Assembly (NCBI RefSeq): GCF_025751435.1
Contig: NZ_JAOWKY010000002.1
Span: 372,001-436,000, forward strand
Length of the DNA: 64,000 nucleotides
From: Albidovulum marisflavi
GTDB lineage: Bacteria > Pseudomonadota > Alphaproteobacteria > Rhodobacterales > Rhodobacteraceae
Reading direction: 5' to 3'
In this document: one piece after another, positions 31,536 to 39,974 of the stretch
Layout: every line of letters starts with the position of its first letter
How positions within the stretch are numbered: the stretch's first letter is position 1
Made by a program: the position numbers and the translations under genes
Notes under the pieces: model-generated
The model's database searches: none
What the model was told of the DNA's origin: nothing
What the model saw: only the letters and a program-made list of their open reading frames with translations

Positions 31536-32516
31536 CTAGTAGTTCATGGTCGCGCGGCAAGCATCGGCGATGCGTTCCGCATCCGGCAGGTAGAGTTGTT
31601 CGCGCGCGAAATAAGGCACGTTCACGTCCGGTCCGGTCACGCGCATGACCGGCGCCTGCAGCTTGAGGAAGGCACCCTCCATCACACGCGCCGCGATCTC
31701 GGCGCCCGGGCCATAGCTTAGCGGCGCCTCGTGCACGACGACGCAGCGCCCGGTCCGTCGCACGGAGGCCGCAATCGCCTCATGGTCGAGCGGAGAAAGC
31801 GTGAGCAGATCGATCACCTCGGCCTCGATCCCCCCGTCGGCCAGCGTCTTCGCGGCCTCCATGGCGCGCGGCAGCATGGCGCCATAGGCCACGAGCGTCA
31901 GATCGGTCCCGTCACGCCGGATCATGGCCTTGCCGATCGTGATCGGTTCGTCCTCCTCATCCGACACCTCTTCGCGAAAGGCGCGGTAGAGGGCCTTGGG
32001 CTCGAAGAACACCACCGGATCGGGATCCCGGATCGCCGCGACCAGCAAGGTTCTTGCGGCGCGCGGCCCGGATGGCACCACCAGCTTGATCCCCGGCATG
32101 TGGGTGTAGAAAACCTCGCGGCTTTCCGAGTGGTGTTCGAGTGCGCGCACGCCCGCGCCATAGGGCATCCTGACGACCACCGGCACCTGACGCCCGCCCT
32201 GCGTTCGCCAGCGCATCCTCGACAGGTGCGACTCGATCTGGTGGAAGCCGAGATAGGAAAAGCCCGAAAACTGCATCTCCGGAACCGGGCGCAGCCCGCG
32301 CATGGCCATCCCGACCGACACGCCCATGATCCCGCTTTCGGCCAGCGGCGTGTCGATCACCCGTTCTTCGCCGAATTCCTCGATCAGGTCCTTGGTCACA
32401 CGGAAGATGCCGCCGTCGACGCCGACATCCTCTCCAAGAATGACGACGCGTTCGTCCCGGCGCATTTCTTCGGCAAGCGCAAGGTTGATCGCTTCGACCA
32501 TGGTCAGTTCAGCCAT
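31536..32516 (-). CDS. 2-oxo acid dehydrogenase E1 beta subunit
   Basis: 326 aa, standard length. MVEAINLALAEEMRRDERVVILGEDVGVDGGIFRVTKDL and VIDTPLAESGIMGVSVGMAMRG are the transketolase-like PYR domain signature with the conserved Glu that activates thiamine diphosphate. VIDLLTLSPLDHEAIAASVRRTGRCVVVHEA is the C-terminal transketolase domain. Paired with E1alpha it decarboxylates a 2-oxo acid and acylates E2. It overlaps E1alpha by 8 bases. Pyruvate versus branched-chain 2-oxo acids cannot be decided from sequence reading alone. Confidence 0.92.
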   Translation of the reverse strand: MAELTMVEAINLALAEEMRRDERVVILGEDVGVDGGIFRVTKDLIEEFGEERVIDTPLAESGIMGVSVGMAMRGLRPVPEMQFSGFSYLGFHQIESHLSRMRWRTQGGRQVPVVVRMPYGAGVRALEHHSESREVFYTHMPGIKLVVPSGPRAARTLLVAAIRDPDPVVFFEPKALYRAFREEVSDEEDEPITIGKAMIRRDGTDLTLVAYGAMLPRAMEAAKTLADGGIEAEVIDLLTLSPLDHEAIAASVRRTGRCVVVHEAPLSYGPGAEIAARVMEGAFLKLQAPVMRVTGPDVNVPYFAREQLYLPDAERIADACRATMNY

Positions 32517-33609
32517 CCTTCCACCCGCCGGGACTGTGCCCGTCCTGCATGCGCGCGCGCTGCCGCGCGAGTTCCGGTGTCAGTTCGGCGAAGACATGAT
32601 CGAACATCGGGCCGACATCCTTCAGCGTCTCGATCCGGGCCTCGGTGGCCTTCCAGGCGGCCTGGATCTCATCGGTGATCTCTTCCTCCATCCGCTCGAT
32701 GCCCTTGTCATCGACAAGACCGCGCGCCATCAGCCACTTCCCGAACCGTTCGATCGGGTCGCGCTGCCGCCATTTTGCCACTTCTTCCTCGTCGCGGTAG
32801 CGGCTGGGATCGTCGGCTGTCGTATGCATCTCAAGACGGTAGGTCACGCACTCGATCAGCGTTGGTCGGCTTTCGTTTCGGGCACGATCGACAGCCTCGC
32901 GGGCGGCGACATGGCAGGCAAAGATGTCATTGCCGTCGACCTGGATGCCGGTCACACCGTAGGCGATCGCCTTTTGCGCCAGTGTTTCCGATCGGGTCTG
33001 GCGCGACCGCGGCACCGAGATCGCGTATTGGTTGTTCTGGCAGACGAAGACGACGGGGCAATCGAAGACAGAGGCAAAGTTCATCGCCTCGTGAAAATCG
33101 CCCTGGCTTGTGGCGCCATCGCCGAAATAGGTCATGGCGATCTCTTCCTCGCCCAGAAGCCGCGCCGCGTGCACGATGCCCACGGCGTGCAGCATCTGCG
33201 TGCCGACCGGCACGGCAAGCGGCAGGGTGCGGCTGTCTTCAGCAAGCGCGCCACCCTCGTTGTAGCCGGCATCGTAAAGCAGGATGTCCTTGGGATCGGT
33301 GCCGCGCCAGAAATGCGCAGCCGTTTCGCGGTACGACGGCACGAACCAGTCCGTTTCATCAAGGGCAGAGATCGTGCCGACCTGGGCCGCTTCCTGGCCA
33401 TTCACGGGTGCGAAGGTGCCGATCCGCCCCGACCGCTGCAACTTGAGCCGCCGTTGATCGAAGCGGCGGGCCTTGACCATCGTGCGGTAGCCGCGGACAA
33501 GCAGATCATCGGGGATTTCGGGCACAAGTTCTTCGTCCGCCTTGCCGTCTTCATCCAGGATCGACAGGCGTTCAACGCGGCTTTCAAATTGAAGCGGTTC
33601 TCTTGGCAA
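32509..33609 (-). CDS. 2-oxo acid dehydrogenase E1 alpha subunit (TTG start)
   Basis: 366 aa from a TTG at 33609, preceded by GGAGAGGATT. A longer frame to 33744 exists, but the EcfG promoter at 33635-33660 lies inside it, and 366 aa fits the pyruvate/2-oxo E1alpha subgroup, so the short start is preferred. FAPVNGQEAAQVGTISAL and MTYFGDGATSQGDFHEAMNFASVFDCPVVFVCQNNQYAIS contain the thiamine-diphosphate motif (GDG...NN). RYRDEEEV is the conserved loop region. It is first in the E1alpha-E1beta-E2 operon, convergent with the fad operon. Confidence 0.88.
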   Translation of the reverse strand: MPREPLQFESRVERLSILDEDGKADEELVPEIPDDLLVRGYRTMVKARRFDQRRLKLQRSGRIGTFAPVNGQEAAQVGTISALDETDWFVPSYRETAAHFWRGTDPKDILLYDAGYNEGGALAEDSRTLPLAVPVGTQMLHAVGIVHAARLLGEEEIAMTYFGDGATSQGDFHEAMNFASVFDCPVVFVCQNNQYAISVPRSRQTRSETLAQKAIAYGVTGIQVDGNDIFACHVAAREAVDRARNESRPTLIECVTYRLEMHTTADDPSRYRDEEEVAKWRQRDPIERFGKWLMARGLVDDKGIERMEEEITDEIQAAWKATEARIETLKDVGPMFDHVFAELTPELARQRARMQDGHSPGGWKDG

Positions 33610-33634
33610 AATCCTCTCCGCAGTGATGTGACAC

Positions 33635-33660
33635 AACGTTTTCAGACGGGGAATGGTTCC
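33635..33660 (-). promoter_or_regulatory. Candidate EcfG promoter for the 2-oxo acid dehydrogenase operon
   Basis: Minus-strand GGAAC at 33660-33656, 17 bases, CGTT at 33638-33635. It lies 25 bases upstream of the TTG start at 33609 and within the longer open frame, so it helps decide the start. Confidence 0.75.
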
Positions 33661-34020
33661 GAACAGCCTGATCGGCGCACGCCACAGGTCTTTCCGGCGT
33701 TGGCGCGATCGCCGCCGCGTCGCCTCGTCGCCTTCGCCGCCCACCGAGCGCCAAAGTCATTGACGATCTCGGGCCGTTTTCAGGAAGATGTCATCGCGAC
33801 GCCGACGCCAGTGGCGGAAATTCATTGCTTCAATGCGGCCCATTCGTGGCTGGGCGGCAAACGCAGCGCCGAAGTGATGCCGCCAGAAGCGGACCGTCCC
33901 ATGGATCACGTCGTCGTCGCGTTGGTGAAGCAGTTCAAAGTGCTGACGCGCGACAGCGGCGGTCAAAGTGAGGGATGAGACTTCGCACCCCAACCGATGC
34001 CATTGATAAAAATGGGGCTG
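33661..34020. other. Intergenic region between E1alpha promoter and tRNA-Ser
   Basis: About 360 bases with no supported gene. A plus-strand frame from a TTG at 33760 to 33978 (72 codons) has no ribosome site or recognised family. A minus-strand frame here begins inside the tRNA and is an artefact. Confidence 0.45.
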
Positions 34021-34110
34021 TGGCGGACAGAGAGGGATTCGAACCCTCGAGACGGTTCCCCGCCTACACACTTTCCAGGCGTGCGCCTTCGACCACTCGG
34101 CCATCTGTCC
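34021..34110 (-). tRNA. tRNA-Ser (anticodon GGA)
   Basis: Read on the minus strand it starts GGACAGATGGCCGAGTGG and ends with the matching acceptor strand TCTGTCC-G-CCA, with CCA encoded. The anticodon arm is CACGC-CTGGAAA-GTGTG, anticodon GGA (plus strand 34074-34076). A long variable arm and the GGTTCGAATCC T-arm confirm a class II serine tRNA of 90 bases. It decodes UCC/UCU. Confidence 0.97.
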
Positions 34111-34173
34111 GTGGCGCGCTGTTTACAGGGGGATATGGTCGATTTGCAAGGGGGCGCCGGGGAAATTTGACGG

Positions 34174-34893
34174 TTAATCGGTAAGGTACAGGTTCACCCG
34201 GCGGTTCTGCTTGCCCTTGTTCTCGATCTTGCCAAGCGTCACGCGTCCGATCTCTTTGGTCCGCGCCACATGGGTGCCCCCACAGGGCTGCAGATCCACC
34301 TGGTTTTCCGCAAGCCCGATCCTGACCAGGCGCACCCTGCCCTGCCCCATCGGAGGCTGCACCGACATTGTCTTGACCAGCCCTGGATTTGCCAGAAGCT
34401 GCTCGTCGGTGATCCAGTCGTCGCTTACCGGAAGGTCCAGCGCGATCAGATCGTTCAGCGCGGCCTCGATCGCCGACGGATCGGTCGGAGGTTCGGGCAT
34501 CATGAAATCCAGCCGGCCCTTTTCCGTTCCGATCTGCCCGCCTGTCACCGGCAGCGGGATGACCACTGAAAGCAGATGCAGGGCGGTGTGGACACGCATG
34601 TGGCGGAGGCGGCGATCCCAGTCGATACGCTGAAGGACTTCGCCCCCGACCGGCGGCAAGGGGCCCGATGTGGCGGGAACCAGGACGATCGCATCGCCTT
34701 CGCCCTTGACCGCTGTCTCGATCTCAAGCCTCGCACCATCGTGGACCAGGAAGCCGCAGTCGCCGGGCTGGCCGCCGGATGTCGGGTAAAAGATCGTCCG
34801 GTCCAGGATCACGCCGCCTTCTGGCGTGTGCGCCAGAACCCGACCTGTCGATTCACGCAGATAGGCGTCGGCCCGGAACAGCGGCTCGGTCAT
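34174..34893 (-). CDS. AlaX-type alanyl-tRNA editing protein
   Basis: 239 aa, resembling the free-standing editing domain of alanyl-tRNA synthetase (AlaX-M). It has the N-terminal glycine-rich barrel (GVILDRTIFYPTSGGQPGD) and the zinc ligands of the editing site: HTALHLL (HxxxH) and later CGGTHVARTKEIG (CxxxH). It would hydrolyse Ser- or Gly-mischarged tRNA-Ala in trans. Its ATG overlaps the MscS stop (ATGA). It is the last gene of the run that starts at cysK or further upstream; tRNA-Ser follows. Confidence 0.9.
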   Translation of the reverse strand: MTEPLFRADAYLRESTGRVLAHTPEGGVILDRTIFYPTSGGQPGDCGFLVHDGARLEIETAVKGEGDAIVLVPATSGPLPPVGGEVLQRIDWDRRLRHMRVHTALHLLSVVIPLPVTGGQIGTEKGRLDFMMPEPPTDPSAIEAALNDLIALDLPVSDDWITDEQLLANPGLVKTMSVQPPMGQGRVRLVRIGLAENQVDLQPCGGTHVARTKEIGRVTLGKIENKGKQNRRVNLYLTD

Positions 34894-37316
34894 TGCCCAT
34901 CATCCTCATCCGAAGGATCGTTATGGATCAGGCGCGGATCGGTCTCGGGCTTTTCGGCTGCCGGCTGGGCCGCGCCAGCGGCCGGCTTGGGCTTTTGCTC
35001 GCCGCGCAGCGCCTCGGGGTTCCTGATCCAGATGTCACGCTGGGCGAAGGGTATCTCAATCCCCTCCTCGGCGAAGCGGCGAGCGATCTCGTGGTTGATC
35101 TCGGACTGGACCACCAGCTTGTAATTGACGTCCGACAGGATCAGGCGGATTTCGAAATCAAGCGAATCCGCCCCGAAGCCGGTAAAGATGATTGAGGGTT
35201 CGGGATCGACCAGCGCCATCGGCTGAGCATCCGCGATTTCCTTGAGAATCGCGTCGACCCGCCGCGTGTCCGTACCGTAAGCGACCCCGACCTTAAGGAT
35301 CAGGCGCCCCGTCAGGTTCCCGCGCGTGAGGTTCGTCACCACGCCGGAAACCAGGTCGCCGTTCGGCACGATCACATCGGTGCGGTCGAAGGTCTCGATC
35401 CAGGTCGACCGGACCGAGATGCCCTTGACGGTGCCGAACTGGCCGTTGACCTCGATCATGTCGCCTTCCGAGATGGGCCGTTCGATCAGGAGGATGATGC
35501 CCGAAACGAAGTTCTGCACGATGTTTTGCAGACCGAAACCGATCCCGACCGACAGCGCGCCGGCGACGATGGCCAGCGACGAAAGATCAAGCCCGGCCGC
35601 GGTGATCGCGATGACCGCGGCAAGGACGATACCGACGTAGCCGACGCCGGCCGCAAGCGCGTTCTGGACGCCCTTGTCAAGCTTGGTGCGCGGCAGGACC
35701 GAAGACTTCAGCGCGCCCTGTATGAGCCGCGTCACCAGGTAGCCTATGACGAAGACCGCCACCAGCGTCAGGAATGAGGTCGGCGAGATCCGCGTGCCGC
35801 CCAGCACCACGCCTTCCCGGAAGCGCGTCCAGGCTTCGGTCAGGTCGGCTATCCTGGCGCCCCAGATCAGGGCAAGAACCGGAATAGCGCAGACCGACAG
35901 CAACAGGCCGATCAACACCGGAACCAGCGCCTCCCGCCCCTCTTCGCCGGAGCGAGAGACGATCAGGTAGACGTCGGTCAGGAACCTGTGCAGGAAAATG
36001 ACAAGACCGACCAGAGCCAGCGTCCCCAACGCGGGCCAGATCAGGGCGTTGGCCGCGGCGACGTAGCCCACGGCGCCCAGAACGGGCGAAATGATCGATG
36101 CCGCGACCAGCCCGGTCCCGAACAGGCGTTGGACACGCGCTCGGAACGCGCTTCCGGCATCAGCGCCGCGGGCCCCTTCACGCCGGATAAGCTGGCCAAG
36201 CCGGAACAGGAACACCGCGACCAGCACCACGACCGGGAACGCCCAGACCGATTGCGCCGATTGGGACAGGGGCGGACGAACGTCGGTCGCGAACGCGATG
36301 CGCATCACCTCAAGCGCGGCGGCGAGGCCCAGCATATTCGCGTGGAAGCGTGCCTCACTAGGGCGATCCACGACGATCGGCGCCGTCGTGCCCCCCGAAA
36401 AGACCGATGCCCCAAGCCAGCTTGCAAAGAACAGCGCCGCCGCCGCATCGGGCAGCGCGCTGATCAGTTCGCCGGATCTTAGCCCGGTCATGCCGGTCGC
36501 CTTGACCGCAAGAACCAGAAGGAAGACACCGATCACCGGAACCACGACCTGTCCCAACGACAGGATCGAGGCGGCAACGTCGCGCGTGCGCATCGAGGCG
36601 GAATGGCGCAGCCTGGCCGTCATCCTCTCAATGAACGCCGGGGCTCGCAGCACCAGGAATCCCGCGACCACGAGGTAAAGGATTATGACCGGAAGGTTGT
36701 TGCGCAGCTCCGTGCGACGCGCGGGGTTTTCCCAGGCTTCGACGGATTCCTTCCAGAGCGTCTTCATGCCCTGCGTCAGAACCGCCGCGCCCGCGGGCCA
36801 GTTGATCGGGTTCACGGGCGATGGGGACAGCTTCAGCAGAGCATCCGCCTGCCTTTCGCGAATCCTCGTGTCGATTTCCTTGATGATGCCTTCTGCGCGG
36901 CTGTGCGCCTCGACCGCGGCGATGCCCGGCGCCTGCAGCTTGTTGAGCTGGTCGTTCAGTTCCGCTCTGCGTGATGCGATTTCGTCCGCCTCGCCGTTTC
37001 CATCTTCGGGAACCGGGCCAAGCGCGGTGATCTGGTTGCGCAGCGTTTCGATCCGCTGCTGGTTCGCGGTCTGCGAGGCGGCGAACTTGCTCCGCCAGTC
37101 GTCGATACGGGTCCGCAGTTGCTCAAGCGCCTGATTGGACGCGCGATCGGCCTCAAGAACCTGCTCGGCCAGTGCGGCGTCCTTTTCCCACTGCTTGTAA
37201 TCTGGTGCAGCCGGCGCCTCTTGCGCGATCGCGGCGGATGGCGTCAGCAGCACGACGCCCGTGGGCGCCGCGAGCATCGCCAGCAGCACCAGCAGGAAAA
37301 GGCGAAGCCCCCCCAT
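34890..37316 (-). CDS. MscS-family mechanosensitive channel with DUF3772 N-terminal domain
   Basis: 808 aa. A signal sequence (MGGLRLFLLVLLAMLAAPTGVVLL) leads to a periplasmic coiled-coil DUF3772 region (about 35-165; LEQLRTRIDDWRSKFAASQTANQQRIETL). Multiple membrane helices follow. The MscS pore and beta domain are at about 560-700: AAGLDLSSLAIVAGALSVGIGFGLQNIVQNFVSGIILLIERPISEGDMIEVNGQFGTV region, with the glycine/alanine-rich pore helix. A Pro/Glu-rich tail ends it. It releases solutes on hypo-osmotic shock in the inner membrane. Its start overlaps the cysK stop by one base (TGATG). Confidence 0.9.
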   Translation of the reverse strand: MGGLRLFLLVLLAMLAAPTGVVLLTPSAAIAQEAPAAPDYKQWEKDAALAEQVLEADRASNQALEQLRTRIDDWRSKFAASQTANQQRIETLRNQITALGPVPEDGNGEADEIASRRAELNDQLNKLQAPGIAAVEAHSRAEGIIKEIDTRIRERQADALLKLSPSPVNPINWPAGAAVLTQGMKTLWKESVEAWENPARRTELRNNLPVIILYLVVAGFLVLRAPAFIERMTARLRHSASMRTRDVAASILSLGQVVVPVIGVFLLVLAVKATGMTGLRSGELISALPDAAAALFFASWLGASVFSGGTTAPIVVDRPSEARFHANMLGLAAALEVMRIAFATDVRPPLSQSAQSVWAFPVVVLVAVFLFRLGQLIRREGARGADAGSAFRARVQRLFGTGLVAASIISPVLGAVGYVAAANALIWPALGTLALVGLVIFLHRFLTDVYLIVSRSGEEGREALVPVLIGLLLSVCAIPVLALIWGARIADLTEAWTRFREGVVLGGTRISPTSFLTLVAVFVIGYLVTRLIQGALKSSVLPRTKLDKGVQNALAAGVGYVGIVLAAVIAITAAGLDLSSLAIVAGALSVGIGFGLQNIVQNFVSGIILLIERPISEGDMIEVNGQFGTVKGISVRSTWIETFDRTDVIVPNGDLVSGVVTNLTRGNLTGRLILKVGVAYGTDTRRVDAILKEIADAQPMALVDPEPSIIFTGFGADSLDFEIRLILSDVNYKLVVQSEINHEIARRFAEEGIEIPFAQRDIWIRNPEALRGEQKPKPAAGAAQPAAEKPETDPRLIHNDPSDEDDGQ

Positions 37317-38347
37317 CAGCCTTCGAAGACCGAGGGCAGGTCCCTCGGCTCACCATCTAGCCATGCCGGGACCGGAAGCCCCTTCGCGCGCAGGAAATCG
37401 GGATTGAAAAGCTTGGACTGGTACCTGTTGCCGTAGTCACAAAGTACCGTCACGATCGTGTGGCCGGGGCCCATTTCCTTCGCCATGCGGATGGCGCCGG
37501 CGATGTTGATGCCCGACGATCCGCCCAGGCAAAGCCCCTCTTCGGACAAGAGGTCAAAGACGATCGGCAAGGCCTCGCTGTCGGGGATGCGCCAGGCCAT
37601 GTCGGGTGTCATGCCTTCAAGGTTGGCCGTTATGCGCCCCTGGCCGATCCCCTCGGTGATCGAGGATCCTTCGGCCTTGAGCACGCCCGAGGTGTAGTAG
37701 CTGAAAAGCGCGGCGCCATCGGGGTCCGCAAGGCCGATCTTCACGCCCTTGGGCTGAAGCGCCATGGCGACGCCGGCAAGAGTGCCGCCCGATCCAACCG
37801 CGCAGACAAAGCCATCGACCTTGCCGCCGGTCTGCTCCCATACCTCGGGTCCCGTCGTTTCGACATGCGCCTGGCGGTTGGCCACGTTGTCGAACTGATT
37901 GGCCCAGATCGCGCCGTTCGGCTCGCTCTGCGTCAACGCCGCGGCCAGGCGACCGGAATAACGGACGTAGTTGTTGGGATTTGAATAGGGAGCCGCGGGA
38001 ACCTGCACGAGTTCGGCACCGGCAAGGCGCAGCATGTCCTTCTTTTCCTGGCTCTGGGTTTCGGGGATGACGATCACGGTGCGAAAGCCCAGTGACGCCC
38101 CGACAAGCGCAAGGCCGATGCCGGTGTTGCCCGCCGTACCCTCGACGATCGTGCCGCCGGGCTTCAGAAGCCCCTTCGCCACCGCGTCACGGATGATGAA
38201 CAGCGCCGCGCGGTCCTTGACCGACTGGCCGGGGTTCATGAACTCTGCCTTGCCGAGAATCTCGCACCCGGTCAGCTCGCTGGCTTTTTTCAGGCGCACC
38301 AGCGGTGTGTTGCCGACCGCATCGGCCAAGTCCTTGTGAATGCGCAT
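37316..38347 (-). CDS. cysK: Cysteine synthase
   Basis: 343 aa from MRIHKDLADAVGNTPLVRLKKASE at 38347; an in-frame start 10 codons upstream lacks family support. FMNPGQSVKDRAALFI holds the PLP Lys, EGTAGNTGIGLALVGASLG the substrate loop, and AVGSGGTLAGV the phosphate-binding loop; EEGLCLGGSSGINIAGA is the C-terminal active-site segment. It makes cysteine from O-acetylserine and sulfide. In R. sphaeroides a cysK next to trgAB contributes to tellurite resistance, and the same trgA-trgB-cysK order is found here. Confidence 0.92.
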   Translation of the reverse strand: MRIHKDLADAVGNTPLVRLKKASELTGCEILGKAEFMNPGQSVKDRAALFIIRDAVAKGLLKPGGTIVEGTAGNTGIGLALVGASLGFRTVIVIPETQSQEKKDMLRLAGAELVQVPAAPYSNPNNYVRYSGRLAAALTQSEPNGAIWANQFDNVANRQAHVETTGPEVWEQTGGKVDGFVCAVGSGGTLAGVAMALQPKGVKIGLADPDGAALFSYYTSGVLKAEGSSITEGIGQGRITANLEGMTPDMAWRIPDSEALPIVFDLLSEEGLCLGGSSGINIAGAIRMAKEMGPGHTIVTVLCDYGNRYQSKLFNPDFLRAKGLPVPAWLDGEPRDLPSVFEG

Positions 38348-38401
38348 AAGCCCCGTCTCCCCGGTTCGTTGATTCATTCCTAGGACGGCGGGCGCGGGAC
38401 C

Positions 38402-39529
38402 TCAAGCCCCGGATCGATGCCGCTTCCGGATCGCCGGGCGCTTGCGCGCAAGGACCATCCCCAGAACCAGCAAGGGCGCATTGTCCACCTCGCCGCTGTC
38501 GAGCAGGTCCATGAAGTTCTCGAAGGACAGGAGATGCGCGCGGATATCCTCGGCCTCGTGCTCGACGCCGCCGATGCCCGCGACACCGTCCGGCAGGTCG
38601 GCAAGGCCAATGTAGGTGTAAAGGTATTCTGCCTTGGCTCCCGGCGTGGGATAGTAGTTCGCCGCCGGGACAAGCTCGGACAAGGTCAGGCCCGCCTCTT
38701 CCTTCGCCTCGCGACGAACGGCCTCCTCTGGTGTCTCATCGGGATCGATGCGCCCCGCGATCGACTCGATCTGCCAGGGCTCGGCGTCGCCGCGGGCATA
38801 GGGTCCCATACGGAACTGCTCGATCAGCAGAACCCGGTCGCGGACCGGGTCGTAAGGAAGGACCACCGCCGCGTCGGCAGAGATAAAGGCGGCGCGGTTC
38901 ACGGTCTCGCTCATGGTGCCGTCGAAGCGGCGGAAGCGCAGGTCGTACTCCTCGACCGCGAAGAAACGGGCATAGGGCTGGCGCCAGGCATCGACCTGCA
39001 CGTCGTCGGGGCGGGCATGGCGGCGCAGCCGCAAAGGCCGCACCGCGCGGGCACGAAGCCGCGACGCCGCCTGCATCAGGACCATGCGGTACCTGCGGAA
39101 GGCTTCCTTGGCGGGAACGGTGCCGAACAGGCGCATGATGTCCGCCGCCGCCTCGACCGTTACGGCCCCCCAGCGGTCGACCCAGTCCTCAAGCCGCCAC
39201 GGCGCCCCCGGCTTCACGCTGCCCGCTTCGGGAAAGTAGACGCGCGCGACGACCTGTCGCCCCTGCGCATCGACCGTCAGCTCGCGCGTGCTGTAGGCGA
39301 ACCCCGCCTCGTAGTGATCGAGCCGCGCCAGATCGTCCGGGCCCAACCCCTCGACAAGAAGCCCCTGCGCACCCTCGCCCCCGGCGTCGATCACCGGAAA
39401 GTTCTCGCCCTCGGCCCAGAAAACCGAATGACCAGGCAGGCGCGCCTTCACACTCTCAGGCTCACGGCCAAGCACGACAGACAGAAGCGGCCGATGGCAC
39501 AGGGTCCCGTAGAAGAACAGATCAGCCAC
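38402..39529 (-). CDS. trgB: TrgB-like protein: gamma-glutamylcyclotransferase-like domain fused to NUDIX hydrolase
   Basis: 375 aa from a GTG start. Residues 1 to about 120 are an AIG2/GGCT-like domain (LFFYGTLCHRPLLSVVLG, with the YGTL motif). Residues about 190-360 are a NUDIX hydrolase of ADP-ribose pyrophosphatase type, with the exact box GRIDPDETPEEAVRREAKEEAGL (GX5EX7REUXEEXGU) and EQFRMGPYARG upstream. The family is named for tellurite resistance in Rhodobacter; a biochemical link between the domains is unknown. It lies 4 bases after trgA and 54 bases before cysK. Confidence 0.85.
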   Translation of the reverse strand: MADLFFYGTLCHRPLLSVVLGREPESVKARLPGHSVFWAEGENFPVIDAGGEGAQGLLVEGLGPDDLARLDHYEAGFAYSTRELTVDAQGRQVVARVYFPEAGSVKPGAPWRLEDWVDRWGAVTVEAAADIMRLFGTVPAKEAFRRYRMVLMQAASRLRARAVRPLRLRRHARPDDVQVDAWRQPYARFFAVEEYDLRFRRFDGTMSETVNRAAFISADAAVVLPYDPVRDRVLLIEQFRMGPYARGDAEPWQIESIAGRIDPDETPEEAVRREAKEEAGLTLSELVPAANYYPTPGAKAEYLYTYIGLADLPDGVAGIGGVEHEAEDIRAHLLSFENFMDLLDSGEVDNAPLLVLGMVLARKRPAIRKRHRSGA

Positions 39530-39533
39530 GGCG

Positions 39534-39974
39534 TCACTTCCAGCGTTTTGCCGCCCACTCGGTCAGCATTCCGGCAAGCCCGCCACCGATCAGCAACACC
39601 GCCAGCATGTCGGCAAACAGAAGATAGGCCCCGAACTCGATGAACAGCCGCGCGACGTCCACCACGGCCTCCATCGGGCCGTCGTAGATGTTGCGAAGCG
39701 TCTGTTGCAGCATCTCCTCGAACGCGAAGACAAACAGCGCCCAGGCTGCGGTGACCACTGCGGTCTTCATGCCGGATCCGAAGGACCTGTAATATCCCCT
39801 GCCCGCGATCGGCCCCATCACCATCCAGCCGCATGCCAGCCCTACCAAGGCTGCGACCTGCGACATGTAGCCGAAATTCGTGCTTTCCGGCATGTGCGGT
39901 TTTGCGATTTCAGCCGTGAAGAATGCGAGCATAGCGAAAGCCAGCGCGCCCATGAGCTTTGCGGCTGTCGGCAT
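39534..39974 (-). CDS. trgA: TrgA family membrane protein
   Basis: 146 aa from MPTAAKLMGALAFAMLAFFTAE at 39974, whose ATG overlaps the upstream stop by one base. Four membrane helices are seen (residues about 7-25, 38-58, 75-97, 115-140), with the PHMPESTNFGYMSQVAALVGLACGWMVMG region characteristic of TrgA. It is an inner-membrane protein linked to tellurite resistance in R. sphaeroides, of unknown mechanism. Position directly before trgB and cysK supports the name. Confidence 0.85.
   Translation of the reverse strand: MPTAAKLMGALAFAMLAFFTAEIAKPHMPESTNFGYMSQVAALVGLACGWMVMGPIAGRGYYRSFGSGMKTAVVTAAWALFVFAFEEMLQQTLRNIYDGPMEAVVDVARLFIEFGAYLLFADMLAVLLIGGGLAGMLTEWAAKRWK

Noticed and set aside
33760-33978. 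Plus-strand frame of 72 codons starting with TTG
   Set aside because: It has no ribosome site, no promoter and no recognised family; not enough to call a gene, though the space is otherwise empty.
33757-34104. Minus-strand frame of 115 codons starting MAEWSKAHAWKV
   Set aside because: It starts inside the tRNA-Ser gene; this is a well-known artefact of translating serine tRNA genes.
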